NCBI RefSeq assembly: GCF_000412635.1
Contig: NZ_ASTG01000019.1
Coordinates: forward strand, 62,001-126,000
Direction: 5' to 3'
DNA: 64,000 nucleotides
Origin: Sphingobium bisphenolivorans
GTDB taxonomy: Bacteria > Pseudomonadota > Alphaproteobacteria > Sphingomonadales > Sphingomonadaceae
Of the stretch, positions 16,279-25,230 are shown in pieces. The notes under the pieces are model-generated. The model searched no databases. It was not told where the DNA came from and saw only the letters and a program-made list of their open reading frames with translations. Numbering within the stretch: the first letter of the stretch is position 1; each line of letters begins with the position of its first letter. The position numbers and the translations under genes were made by a program.

Positions 16279-17344
16279 GCGCGCGCCCTTGATCGTCGGC
16301 GGCGGACCAGCGGGTGCCGCTGCGGCCATCGCCCTGGCGCAGGCGGGAATTTCTGCAACGCTGCTGGAGCGGCGCGCCGAGCCGGGCGACGCGCTGTGCG
16401 GCGGCTTCCTCAGCTGGGAAACGCTGGCGAAGATCGAACGGCTGGGGATCGACGCGCAGGCGCTGGGCGGCCATGACATCGAACGGCTGGCGCTGTTCGC
16501 GGGCGACCGCGAGATCGTCGTGCCGCTGCCACGGCCCGGAATGGGCCTGTCTCGGCGGCGGCTGGATACGTTGCTGTTGCTTGCGGCGGGCGCCGCGGGC
16601 GCCGACATCCGCCTGGGCGTTACAGTGCAGGAAGCCGAAGCGGGGCGTGTGCATCTGGCCAGCGGGGAGCAGCTGGCATGGGAGAGCCTGTTCCACGCCA
16701 CCGGCAAGCATGACCTGCGCGGCCTGCTGCGGCCCCATGATGCGGCCGATCCCCATCTTGGTCTTCGCCTGCGCTTGCCCGCCGGCTCGGCCCTCGCCCG
16801 CCTGCTCGATGGCAGGATCGAATTACATCTCTTCAGGCGCGGCTATCTGGGACTGATCTTGCAGGAGGACGGGTCGGCCAACGCCTGCCTCGCCGTCCGC
16901 AAAAGCAGGCTGAACGCCGCCGGTGGCCAGCCCCGCGCTCTGTTCGGCGAACTGGCGGACGGATCGCCCGCGCTTGCCGATCGGCTGGCGGGGATGGATG
17001 GCGCTGCGATCGATGCCGTTGGCAACGTGCCCTATGGCTGGCGTGCCCGCTCGACCCCGCCCGGCTTGTACCGTCTGGGCGACCAGGCGGCCGTCATCCA
17101 TTCGCTGGCAGGCGAAGGGATCGGCATCGCGCTCTCCAGCGGGGTGGAGGCGGCCGCCTGCTGGCTGAACCATGGCGCTGCGGGCGCGCCCCTGTACCAA
17201 CGACGCTTTTCCCGCAGGGTCGCGCGGCCGGTGCGGCTGTCGGGACTGATCGAGGCTTTGGGCGGGCGGCCGACATTGCTCGCCGCCCTCGCGGGAACGA
17301 GGGGCGTCCTGCCGCTCGCGGCTCGGCTGACGCGTCTGCGCTGA
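16268..17344 (+). CDS. FAD-dependent oxidoreductase (geranylgeranyl-reductase/monooxygenase-like)
   Basis: A 358-residue flavoprotein. The N-terminal dinucleotide motif is LIVGGGPAGAAAAIALAQAG, followed by a second FAD contact around LCGGFLSWETL, and the later GD motif lies in YRLGDQAAVIHSLAGEGIGIAL. The ATG at 16268 overlaps the polyketide synthase stop by 11 bp (ATGGCCAGTGA), so the two are coupled. It probably oxidises or hydroxylates the polyketide product. Neither a methyltransferase nor a transporter follows; the next gene starts after about 110 bp and looks unrelated. Confidence 0.87.
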   Translation: MASERAPLIVGGGPAGAAAAIALAQAGISATLLERRAEPGDALCGGFLSWETLAKIERLGIDAQALGGHDIERLALFAGDREIVVPLPRPGMGLSRRRLDTLLLLAAGAAGADIRLGVTVQEAEAGRVHLASGEQLAWESLFHATGKHDLRGLLRPHDAADPHLGLRLRLPAGSALARLLDGRIELHLFRRGYLGLILQEDGSANACLAVRKSRLNAAGGQPRALFGELADGSPALADRLAGMDGAAIDAVGNVPYGWRARSTPPGLYRLGDQAAVIHSLAGEGIGIALSSGVEAAACWLNHGAAGAPLYQRRFSRRVARPVRLSGLIEALGGRPTLLAALAGTRGVLPLAARLTRLR

Positions 17345-17457
17345 ACGGAGCGGCATTACAGCTTGCGGGCGCTATCAGGGCGGCGTTATGAAGCGCCGGG
17401 TATGACATGGGGGGACTCCGCACGGATAGATCTGGCGGAGGTCGGGGGGACAAGCTG

Positions 17458-20400
17458 TTGAGCTTTAAGCGGAAGCACATTCGCGCGATCGCGGCGCTGG
17501 CGTTGAGCCTGCCTGCGGCATCGCAGGGGCAGGCGAGCGCGGAGCGGCCGCTGCTGCAGGACAGCTTCCGCATCGGCAGCGGTGGCGGAGCGCTGTGCCA
17601 GGCGCAGAGCGCGACCGCCGACCCTGCGGCGCGCACCATGTTCGATCGCGCCTGGACCGTTGTCTGCCGCGACGCTGCGATCCCGGTCGGGCAAGTCTAT
17701 TCCTGGCGGACCGGCGCTGGCGAGAGTGATGCTTCGCTGCTGGAGCGGCTGGCGATCTCGCGCAAGACGTTGGTGACATGCAGCGCGGCGGGCGGAACGA
17801 GCCTGCCCAACCTTGGCGCCGTCAGCGTGCGCAACTGCACCGCGCCCGCCGGAACCTATCGCATCCTGTCGCTGAAGCGGGGCGGCACCACTTATGCGGC
17901 GCAGGGGCTAGCCGTCTATGGCAGCGCGCTCGACCTTGCGCTGCGAACCGTCGTGCGCGGTCGCGTTGTGCCGGGGCAGGTGGATATCGTCACCACGGGG
18001 GGGGGCGCCGATCCGCGCTTCGCCCGATTGCAGGCGGCGACCCTGGATCCGCAGACCGTGCTGGCGGAAGGCTATCGCCGCAACGCGTCGGGCAATTATG
18101 CCGAGGCGGCGGAGTTTTTCGACAGCCTGACCGAGCGGCTGGCGCGCGATCCCGACATGGGCAAGCTGACGCCTGCCGAACGGACCAATCGCGCCCATGA
18201 ATATCTGATCAACCGCGCGCTCCAGCTGTCCAATCAGGGCCTGTTCGATCAGGCCGACGCCGCCTTTTCACAGGCGCGCGCGATGAACACCGCGGACGCC
18301 GTGCAGCTGCGCCTGCGCCGCAATTTCGACGCGATGCACCATATCAACCAGCAGGACCTGGCCGGCGCGCGGGAGATACTGGACCGCGCATTGCAAGGCA
18401 GCATCGTCGCCAGCACGGACGATAGCGGAGCGGTCGCCCTGCCGGTGGAGGTGGCGGTGCAGATGAGCAGCGCGGCCGGCGCACAGGCAATGGGCGTGCG
18501 GCAGGATAGCCGGCTCAGCCCGCAGGAGCGCGCCGCCATCCTCGATGCCCAGGCGGGACAGTTGCGCGGCACGATCCTGCGCCTGTCGGGCCAGCCCGGA
18601 GCTTCGCGCGCGGTGCTCGCGAGGGCGCTGGATGATGCCGTCGCGATCAGGGGCGGGCGAGTGACGTCGATCGCCCGGCTGCGAGCGCAACTGCTCGGCG
18701 AAATCGCGCTCACCTATGAGGCGGAGGGGAATTTCGGGGCGGCGGAGAGCAATCTGCAACAGTCGCTGGCGCTGATTGCCGCACAATATCCCGACACCAT
18801 GGCGGTGCGCGGCGCGCGGGCAAGGCTGGCGGCGTTTCTGGCGCGGCGCGGTCGTACCGAAGAGGCGCTGACCCTCTATCGCTCGATCATCGCGTCGACG
18901 ATGGACAATCATGCCGTGCTGACCGGCATGCAGAACCAGCTTCTGCCCTATTTCGAGCTGTTGGCAGCGGAGATTCCGGAGCGGCCGGACCTCGCCGGCG
19001 ACCTGTTCCTCGCCTCGCAACTGCTGGTGCGGCCCGGCGCTGCCGAGACGCTGGAGCAGCTGACGCGCGAACTGTCGGCAGGCGGCGGGGACGCGGCGCG
19101 GCTGTTCCGCCAGTCGCTATCCCTCTCCCGCGATATCGAGCGGGGCCGTATCGCCGAGGCGCAGCTGCGCGAAGGGGCGGAGAAGGATGCGTCGCTCCAG
19201 CCGCAGATCGCGGCGCAGCAGGCGGAGATCGACCGTCTGGCGGCAGAGCAGGCAACGACGCTGGCCGCCCTCGGCGCCTATCCCCAATATCGCGCCGTCA
19301 GCCCGCAGGTACTGACGCTCAAGGAAATGCAGGGCGCGCTGCGGCCGGGTGAAGCCTATTTCAAGCTGGCGCGGCTGGGTGACGCCTTCTTCGCCATCTG
19401 GGTCGATCAGGCCGGCGCGACTGGATATCGTGTGGCGGCCAGCGCGACCGAAGTGGCGCGCAAGGTCAAGGCGTTGCGCGAAACCATCTCGCTCGACGTG
19501 AACGGCGCGCAGACCACCTATGCGCTGGACGTGCCGACTGCCCGCGCGCTCTACCTCGACCTGTTCGCGCCGGTGGAAGCGCGGCTGGCAGGCGTGCGGC
19601 ACCTGATCGTCGAACCGGACGCGGCGATGCTGCAACTGCCGGTCAATCTGCTGATTGCGAGCCAGCCGGGCGTCGACGCCTATGAAGCACGGGTGGAAAA
19701 GGGCGGCGACGAGTTCGACTTTCGCGGCATCGGCTGGCTCGGCCGCGAACATGCGGTCAGCACGGCGCTGTCAGCGCGCGCCTTTCGCGATGCGCGGCTG
19801 GCGGCGCCCTCGAATGCGGCGCAAAGCTATATCGGTTTCGGCGACAATGCGCCGCTGATCGGAGAGCGACTGCCGGCGCTCACCCGCTCGGCCATTCCGG
19901 GCAGCACGGCCGATTGCAACTGGTCGCCGCTCCAGTGGAGCCGGCCGATCCCCGCGACGGAGTTGCGGCAGGCGGCGCAGGCGATCGGCGGGCAGGGGAA
20001 CCAGCTGGTGACGGGGGCTGCCTTCACCGATGAGGCGGTGCTGGGGCGCGGCGACCTCGACAATTTCCGCATCCTCCATTTCGCGACGCACGGACTGGTG
20101 ACGCCCCCGCATCCGGGGTGCCCGGCGCGGCCGGCGCTGCTCACCAGCTTCGCGCCCGATCGCGCGTCCGACGGGCTGCTCCAGTTCGGCGAGATTTTCG
20201 ACATGCGCCTCAACGCCGATCTGGTCGTGCTGTCCGCCTGCGACACTGCGGGCGAGGCAGGAGTGGAAACGACGCGCGCGGCGGGGCTGGCCGCCGGCGG
20301 CGGCGCGCTCGACGGTCTGGTGCGGGCCTTCATCGGCGCGGGCAGCCGGTCTGTGATCGCCAGCCACTGGCCCGCGCCGGAGGAATTTCAGGCGACCGAA

Positions 20401-20568
20401 AGGCTGATCGGCGGCCTTTTCGCGGCGGCGCCTGACCAGCCGATGGCAGAGGCGCTGCGGGCGGCGCAGATCAAGCTGATGGACGATCCGGCGACGTCGC
20501 ATCCTTTCTACTGGTCCGGCTTCGCGATCATCGGCGACGGCGCCCGCCCGCTGATCAGCCGGCGCTAG
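17458..20568 (+). CDS. TPR-CHAT caspase-like protease, exported
   Basis: A protein of about 1036 residues. The N-terminus from a TTG at 17458 reads as a signal peptide (Lys/Arg-rich, then IAALALSLPAASQGQASA); an in-frame ATG at 17407 would add 17 Gly-rich residues ahead of it. Residues about 200-560 are helical repeats of TPR type. The C-terminal CHAT domain carries the caspase-like dyad H878 in FATHGLV and C928 in VLSACDT, with the later ASHWPAP segment. So the catalytic residues are intact. CHAT domains are clan CD cysteine proteases. It is separated from the cyclase gene by 2 bp and leads the run of genes to the cytochromes. A G9 tract lies at about codon 180. Confidence 0.9.
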   Translation: MSFKRKHIRAIAALALSLPAASQGQASAERPLLQDSFRIGSGGGALCQAQSATADPAARTMFDRAWTVVCRDAAIPVGQVYSWRTGAGESDASLLERLAISRKTLVTCSAAGGTSLPNLGAVSVRNCTAPAGTYRILSLKRGGTTYAAQGLAVYGSALDLALRTVVRGRVVPGQVDIVTTGGGADPRFARLQAATLDPQTVLAEGYRRNASGNYAEAAEFFDSLTERLARDPDMGKLTPAERTNRAHEYLINRALQLSNQGLFDQADAAFSQARAMNTADAVQLRLRRNFDAMHHINQQDLAGAREILDRALQGSIVASTDDSGAVALPVEVAVQMSSAAGAQAMGVRQDSRLSPQERAAILDAQAGQLRGTILRLSGQPGASRAVLARALDDAVAIRGGRVTSIARLRAQLLGEIALTYEAEGNFGAAESNLQQSLALIAAQYPDTMAVRGARARLAAFLARRGRTEEALTLYRSIIASTMDNHAVLTGMQNQLLPYFELLAAEIPERPDLAGDLFLASQLLVRPGAAETLEQLTRELSAGGGDAARLFRQSLSLSRDIERGRIAEAQLREGAEKDASLQPQIAAQQAEIDRLAAEQATTLAALGAYPQYRAVSPQVLTLKEMQGALRPGEAYFKLARLGDAFFAIWVDQAGATGYRVAASATEVARKVKALRETISLDVNGAQTTYALDVPTARALYLDLFAPVEARLAGVRHLIVEPDAAMLQLPVNLLIASQPGVDAYEARVEKGGDEFDFRGIGWLGREHAVSTALSARAFRDARLAAPSNAAQSYIGFGDNAPLIGERLPALTRSAIPGSTADCNWSPLQWSRPIPATELRQAAQAIGGQGNQLVTGAAFTDEAVLGRGDLDNFRILHFATHGLVTPPHPGCPARPALLTSFAPDRASDGLLQFGEIFDMRLNADLVVLSACDTAGEAGVETTRAAGLAAGGGALDGLVRAFIGAGSRSVIASHWPAPEEFQATERLIGGLFAAAPDQPMAEALRAAQIKLMDDPATSHPFYWSGFAIIGDGARPLISRR
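17997..18005 (+). repeat. G9 homopolymer tract inside the CHAT gene
   Basis: Nine consecutive G residues (codons for Thr-Gly-Gly-Gly-Ala region). Tracts of this length can slip during replication and would then shift the CHAT reading frame about 180 codons in. Confidence 0.8.
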
Positions 20569-20570
20569 AA

Positions 20571-22613
20571 ATGGCGAAGCCCAGCCTGCTCAGCCGCGGC
20601 GCGCGGCTGGTGCACGACGCCGGCCAGTTCCGGTTGGCAGCGACCGCGCTTGCGCTGATGCTCGCGCTATTCCTGGCGGGCTGGGACTGGAGCAGGCCGC
20701 TCGACGGCGCACGGGGGCAGCGGGAAATCCCGACCGCCGATGCGGAGCGCGGCCTCTATGACTGGCGCGTCGCCACCTTCGCGCCGCGTGTCGCGCAGGA
20801 CCCGCGCATCCTGATGGTGGTCTATGACGACCAGACGCTGATCGCCACGCGCAAACGCTCGCCGCTGGATCGCGGGCTGCTGGCGCGGGCGCTGCGCAAC
20901 ATCGACGCGATGGGTGCGAAGTCGATCGGCATCGATATCTTGTTCGACCAGCCGCAGGACGAGGACGCGCAGTTGCTTGGCGTCCTCCATGCGATGCGGA
21001 CCCCGTTATGGCTCGGCTATGCCAATCTCGGCGACAATCGCGAGCAGATCATCTTCGAACAGCAGCAATATCTGGACCGCTTCATCGCGCACGCGCGGAC
21101 GGATCGGGTGCGGCCTGCCAGCATTCGGCTGGAGACGGACGCCGACGATGTGGCGCGCAGCTGGCCCATGCCGACGCCGGGACAGCCGCCGCTGCTCACG
21201 CTGGCGATGAAGCCAACGTCCGCCTTCCACGACTATCGCGGCGCCATCCGCTTCCGCCTGCCGCTCATCCAGCCCGACGGGTCGGAGGAGCCGGTCATCC
21301 CCTCGCTCCAGATCGACACGCTGGCCGACCCGCAAATGGCGCAAGTTCTGGCGCCGATGGTGCGCGGGCGGCATGTGCTGATCGGCGGCGACATCGTCGA
21401 CATCGACCAGTTCGCGACGCCGCTGTCGGGGCGGCAGGCGCGCTCCACGATGATCGGGTTGGAGGTGCATGCGACCATGCTCGCCCAACTGCTCGACGGG
21501 GCGAAGCTGCGGGCGGTGCCGGCGGGCTGGGCTTGGGGGGGCGCGCTGCTGCTGGTGCTTGCCGCCGCCTTGACGAGCCTTGCCGAGTTGTGCTGGTACT
21601 GGCTGCTGCCGGCGCTGGCAGGGCAGGGGGTCGCGATCATCGGGCTCCCGCTATGGCTGCAGGCGCGAGGGTGGGACACGAAGGGGCTGCCTGCCGTTGG
21701 CTGGATATTGGGCTGGATTCTGGCCTTCACCGCGGTGGGCGTGGCGGCGCGGGCGGTGACATCGCAGCAGCGCCGCTTCGCGCAGTCGGCGCTGGGCAAA
21801 TATCTCCCCCGTGACATCGCCGCGCAGATCCTGGCCGAGCCGGAAAAGCTCGCCCTGCATGGCGAGAAGCGGCCGATCTTCACCCTCTTCACCGATCTGG
21901 AGGGCTTCACGAAACTCAGCCACGCCATTGCGCCGGAAATGGTCGCGCAATTGCTCAACCGCTATCTCGATATGCTGAGCGACGTGGTGCTGGTGCATGG
22001 TGGGACGATCGACAAGTTCGTCGGTGATGCCGTCGTCGCATTCTGGGGCGCGCCCATCGCCCGGCCGGACGACGGGCGCAACGCCGCGCTGGCGGCCTAT
22101 GCCATGTGGCAGGCGGGGGAGGCGTTCCGCCGCGACCTGCCGCCCGGTGTCCCGCCGATCGGGCGGACGCGCGTGGGCTTGCATCATGGCGATGCCATCG
22201 TAGGCAATTTCGGGGGTGAGGGCCGGATCCAATATACCGCGCTGGGCGACAGCATGAACACGGCGGCGCGGCTGGAGGCCGCGAACAAGGCGCTGGAGAG
22301 CAATGTGCTGGTCAGCCGGGAGGCGATGCTGCTCTCCGGCCTCGACTGGTGGCGCGCCATGGGCCGGGTGCGTCTGCGCGGGCGGGCGACGCCGGTCGAT
22401 CTCTACGAGCCCGCGCCGCATTTTCCGGCCGAGGAACGCGCGGAACTGGGCGACATCGTTGCCGGGTTCGACGCTGATGAGGCTGCGGTGCGGGCCGACG
22501 CGCTGGCCCGGCTGAAACAGATGTGCGGCCGTCATCCAGATGATGCGGCGCTCGCCAATTTGCTGTATCGGTATGAAAATATTGGGGAAGGAAGAAGCTA
22601 TGGTCTGGGGTAG
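20571..22613 (+). CDS. CHASE2-domain class III adenylate/guanylate cyclase
   Basis: A 680-residue membrane sensor cyclase. One transmembrane helix (about 17-37) precedes an extracytoplasmic CHASE2 sensor (about 45-310), then three closely spaced transmembrane helices (about 318-395), then the catalytic domain (about 430-600). Metal-binding aspartates are in FTDLEGF (near 441) and FVGDAVVAFWG (near 484), and the transition-state Asn/Arg are in LGDSMNTAARLE. All catalytic residues are present, so it should make cAMP (cGMP not excluded). It starts 2 bp after the CHAT stop and overlaps the next gene by 14 bp. Its product could be read by the two cyclic-nucleotide domains encoded at 45905-48430. 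Confidence 0.93.
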   Translation: MAKPSLLSRGARLVHDAGQFRLAATALALMLALFLAGWDWSRPLDGARGQREIPTADAERGLYDWRVATFAPRVAQDPRILMVVYDDQTLIATRKRSPLDRGLLARALRNIDAMGAKSIGIDILFDQPQDEDAQLLGVLHAMRTPLWLGYANLGDNREQIIFEQQQYLDRFIAHARTDRVRPASIRLETDADDVARSWPMPTPGQPPLLTLAMKPTSAFHDYRGAIRFRLPLIQPDGSEEPVIPSLQIDTLADPQMAQVLAPMVRGRHVLIGGDIVDIDQFATPLSGRQARSTMIGLEVHATMLAQLLDGAKLRAVPAGWAWGGALLLVLAAALTSLAELCWYWLLPALAGQGVAIIGLPLWLQARGWDTKGLPAVGWILGWILAFTAVGVAARAVTSQQRRFAQSALGKYLPRDIAAQILAEPEKLALHGEKRPIFTLFTDLEGFTKLSHAIAPEMVAQLLNRYLDMLSDVVLVHGGTIDKFVGDAVVAFWGAPIARPDDGRNAALAAYAMWQAGEAFRRDLPPGVPPIGRTRVGLHHGDAIVGNFGGEGRIQYTALGDSMNTAARLEAANKALESNVLVSREAMLLSGLDWWRAMGRVRLRGRATPVDLYEPAPHFPAEERAELGDIVAGFDADEAAVRADALARLKQMCGRHPDDAALANLLYRYENIGEGRSYGLG

Positions 22614-23325
22614 GATGGTCGCGCTGGCGGGGATGCTTTGCGCGGGCGCGGGGCTTGCCGTCCCGGCCTTGGCCGACACGCTGGTGGTGCGGGCGAGCGG
22701 CCCTTCCGCGAAGAGCTATCAGCCCGGCAGCAAGCTGGCCGATGGCGGTGCGTTGGTGCTGAAGGCCGGCGACGTCCTCACCCTGCTCGATGCCAGGGGC
22801 ACGCGCACACTGCGGGGGCCGGGCCGCTTCAGCGTGACGGCCGCCGCCACGACCGCCCCCGCCTCGGGCGTGGCGCTGTCCGCCGTGCTCGATACCAAGC
22901 GGGTGCGGCGGGTGCGGACCGGGGCGGTGCGCGGCAATGCCAGCGCCGCCCTGCCGCCGCGCCGCCCGAACCTGTGGCTGGTGGATGTCGCCCAGCCCGG
23001 CCTCGTCTGTGTCGCTGACCCGGCCAGTGTCCGCTTGTGGCGCGCCGATGCGGGCAGGCCCGTTTCCGTCCGGATCGCGGGCGAGGGGACGTCGGCAACG
23101 GCGGCTTTCCCGGCGGGTGAGGCGATGGCGCTCTGGCCCGCCGCGCTGCCGCTGCGCGAAGGTGCCGCCTACCGCCTGAGCGAAGGCGCGCACTCGACCG
23201 ACATCCGCTTCGCCATGCTGGACAAGAGCGCGAGCGGGCTGGACGGCATGGCGGCTGGGCTGCTGGCGCACAAATGTACCGCGCAGCTCGATCTGCTGGT
23301 GGATACGGCGGGCGCGCAGAACTAA
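22600..23325 (+). CDS. Exported protein with FecR-like beta-sandwich, 241 aa
   Basis: The ATG at 22600, preceded by GGAAGAAG, gives a clear signal peptide (MVALAGMLCAGAGLAVPALAD). Residues about 30-90 have an alternating glycine/hydrophobic pattern (LADGGALVLKAGDVLTLLD, then LRGPGRFSV) reminiscent of FecR-type beta sandwiches, but there is no membrane helix or sigma-interacting segment. The rest is unrecognised. It overlaps the cyclase gene by 14 bp and is followed 93 bp later by TpsB, so it probably works in the periplasm with the CHAT/cyclase pair. Function unknown; the FecR resemblance is a weak call. Confidence 0.72.
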   Translation: MVWGRMVALAGMLCAGAGLAVPALADTLVVRASGPSAKSYQPGSKLADGGALVLKAGDVLTLLDARGTRTLRGPGRFSVTAAATTAPASGVALSAVLDTKRVRRVRTGAVRGNASAALPPRRPNLWLVDVAQPGLVCVADPASVRLWRADAGRPVSVRIAGEGTSATAAFPAGEAMALWPAALPLREGAAYRLSEGAHSTDIRFAMLDKSASGLDGMAAGLLAHKCTAQLDLLVDTAGAQN

Positions 23326-23418
23326 TAGGGTTGCAAGAACAGGGGCAGACCGGTCAAAGGCCGGCACGCCTTCAAGGCACGGCCCGAGGGGCAGGCCGAA
23401 CAGGGTTTGGGGACCAAA

Positions 23419-25230
23419 ATGGGGTATAAGGGGCAAGCGAGCAGCGCAGGGCGTGCCGCGCTCGGAGCGTTCGCGCTGGCGGCGAGCGCGCTGGCGCCTG
23501 TGGCGGCGGACGCTCAGGTCGCGCCGCGCGCGCCGACGCGCGAGGAGCTGTCGCGCGGGCAATTGCCGTCGGATGCCGCTCCCCAGCCAAGCCGGCTGAC
23601 GGTGGTCGGCGATGTCGAGCGTGCCCCCTGTCCGCTGGCCGATCCCCGCTATGCCAGCGTCACCGTCAATTTCGCCGATGTGCGCTTTGAAGGGTTGCGC
23701 GTCGTCGATCCCGCCGCGCTGCGCGATAGCTGGAGCGACTTCGCCGGGCGGGACGTCCCGATCGCCAGCCTCTGCGAAGTGCGTGATCGCGCCGCGACCG
23801 CCCTGCGCCAGATGGGCTATCTCGCAGCCGTGCAGGTCCCGCCCCAGCGTATCGAAAAAGGCGGCACGGTCCGTTTCGACATCTTCTTGGCGAAGCTGGT
23901 GGCGATCGAAGTGCGCGGCGACGCCGGCAACAGCGAGAAACTGATTGCCGCCCACATGGAGGCGCTGAAAGGCCAGCCGCTCTTCAACGTGCGTGATGCG
24001 GAGCGCCATCTGCTGCTCGCCCGCGACCTGCCCGGTTATGATGTCCGCCTGGCGTTGCGCCCGGCTGGAACGGCGCCGGGCGAAGTGGTCGGCGAAGTGC
24101 AGGTGACCCGCCAGCGCGTCGAGATGGACGTCAATGTCCAGAATCTCGGCAGCAATGCGGTCGGCCGTTTCGGCGGGCTGGCGCGGGTGCGGATCAACGA
24201 TCTCACCGGCATGGGCGACAGCACCGTGCTCAGCATCTTCAACACCGCGCAACCCAGCGAGCAGACGGTGCTTCAGGCCGGCCATAGCATGGCGATCGGC
24301 AGCGATGGCCTGCGCCTCTCGGGTGACTTCACCTATGCCTGGAGCAAGCCGGGCATCGCGAATATTCCGCTCTCTTCCGAAACGCTAATCGCCACCGCTG
24401 CGCTCAGCTTCCCGATCGCGCGGCGGCAGGTGCATACGCTGATCGCCAATGGCGGGCTGGAGGTCGTCAATCAGGACCTGCACTTCGGCACGGGCGCGGG
24501 CAAGACGCCGCTCTCGCGCGACCGGCTGCGGGTGCTGTTCCTGCGGCTGGAGGGTGAGCTGATCGATCCGGACAGTCTGATCAGCACCACCGGCTATTCC
24601 GGGATGGAGCCGCGCTGGCGGCTGGGCGGCTCTGTCGAACTGCGCCAAGGGCTGAACGGCCTCGGCGCCAGCGAGAGCTGCGGGGCGGGCTTCGTCAACT
24701 GCGCGTTCCCCGCCACGCCGATCAGCCAGCTGGACGGCGATCCGTCAGCCTTCGTCATGCGCGCGGGCGTGCAGGCGGAATTTCGGCCGGTGCCGAGGCT
24801 GACCCTCGCCCTCGCGCCGCGCGCGCAATATAGCCCGGACGTGCTGCTCTCCTATGAGCAGATGAGTGCAGGCAATTACACGGTCGGGCGCGGCTATGAC
24901 CCTGGCGTGCTGACCGGCGACAGCGGCGTCGGGGTCGCGGCGGAGATACGCTATGGGCGGATCACGCCGAAAGGGCCGGGCTCCATCGCGCTCCAGCCCT
25001 TCGCCTTCTTCGACGCGGCATGGATGTGGCATCAAAGCGCCAACTTCGCCGGCCTCGATCCGATGAAGCTTTATTCGGCGGGCGGCGGCGTGCGCGCCAC
25101 CTGGTCCAACCATGCGCGGCTGGACGTCACGCTGGCGACACCGCTGCGCCGCGCCGGTTTCCAGACGGAGCGCGGCGACACCCGGCTGCTCTTTTCCCTC
25201 ACCACCCAAATCCTGCCGTGGAGGCGGTGA
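23419..25230 (+). CDS. Two-partner secretion outer-membrane transporter (TpsB, ShlB/FhaC/HecB family)
   Basis: A 603-residue protein beginning at ATG 23419 with a signal peptide (ALGAFALAASALAPVAADA). Residues about 75-225 hold POTRA domains (VTVNFADVRFEGLRVVDPAAL; GGTVRFDIFLAKLVAIEVRG). The remainder is a 16-strand-type barrel, including RGYDPGVLTGDSG near the C-terminus, which is the conserved VRGY-like motif of the family that reaches into the pore. It exports the TpsA protein whose gene overlaps its stop codon. The length is typical. Confidence 0.94.
   Translation: MGYKGQASSAGRAALGAFALAASALAPVAADAQVAPRAPTREELSRGQLPSDAAPQPSRLTVVGDVERAPCPLADPRYASVTVNFADVRFEGLRVVDPAALRDSWSDFAGRDVPIASLCEVRDRAATALRQMGYLAAVQVPPQRIEKGGTVRFDIFLAKLVAIEVRGDAGNSEKLIAAHMEALKGQPLFNVRDAERHLLLARDLPGYDVRLALRPAGTAPGEVVGEVQVTRQRVEMDVNVQNLGSNAVGRFGGLARVRINDLTGMGDSTVLSIFNTAQPSEQTVLQAGHSMAIGSDGLRLSGDFTYAWSKPGIANIPLSSETLIATAALSFPIARRQVHTLIANGGLEVVNQDLHFGTGAGKTPLSRDRLRVLFLRLEGELIDPDSLISTTGYSGMEPRWRLGGSVELRQGLNGLGASESCGAGFVNCAFPATPISQLDGDPSAFVMRAGVQAEFRPVPRLTLALAPRAQYSPDVLLSYEQMSAGNYTVGRGYDPGVLTGDSGVGVAAEIRYGRITPKGPGSIALQPFAFFDAAWMWHQSANFAGLDPMKLYSAGGGVRATWSNHARLDVTLATPLRRAGFQTERGDTRLLFSLTTQILPWRR

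Noticed and set aside
22312..24285. 657-codon minus-strand open frame
   Set aside because: Antisense to the cyclase, FecR-like and TpsB genes; composition is that of a GC-rich shadow frame.
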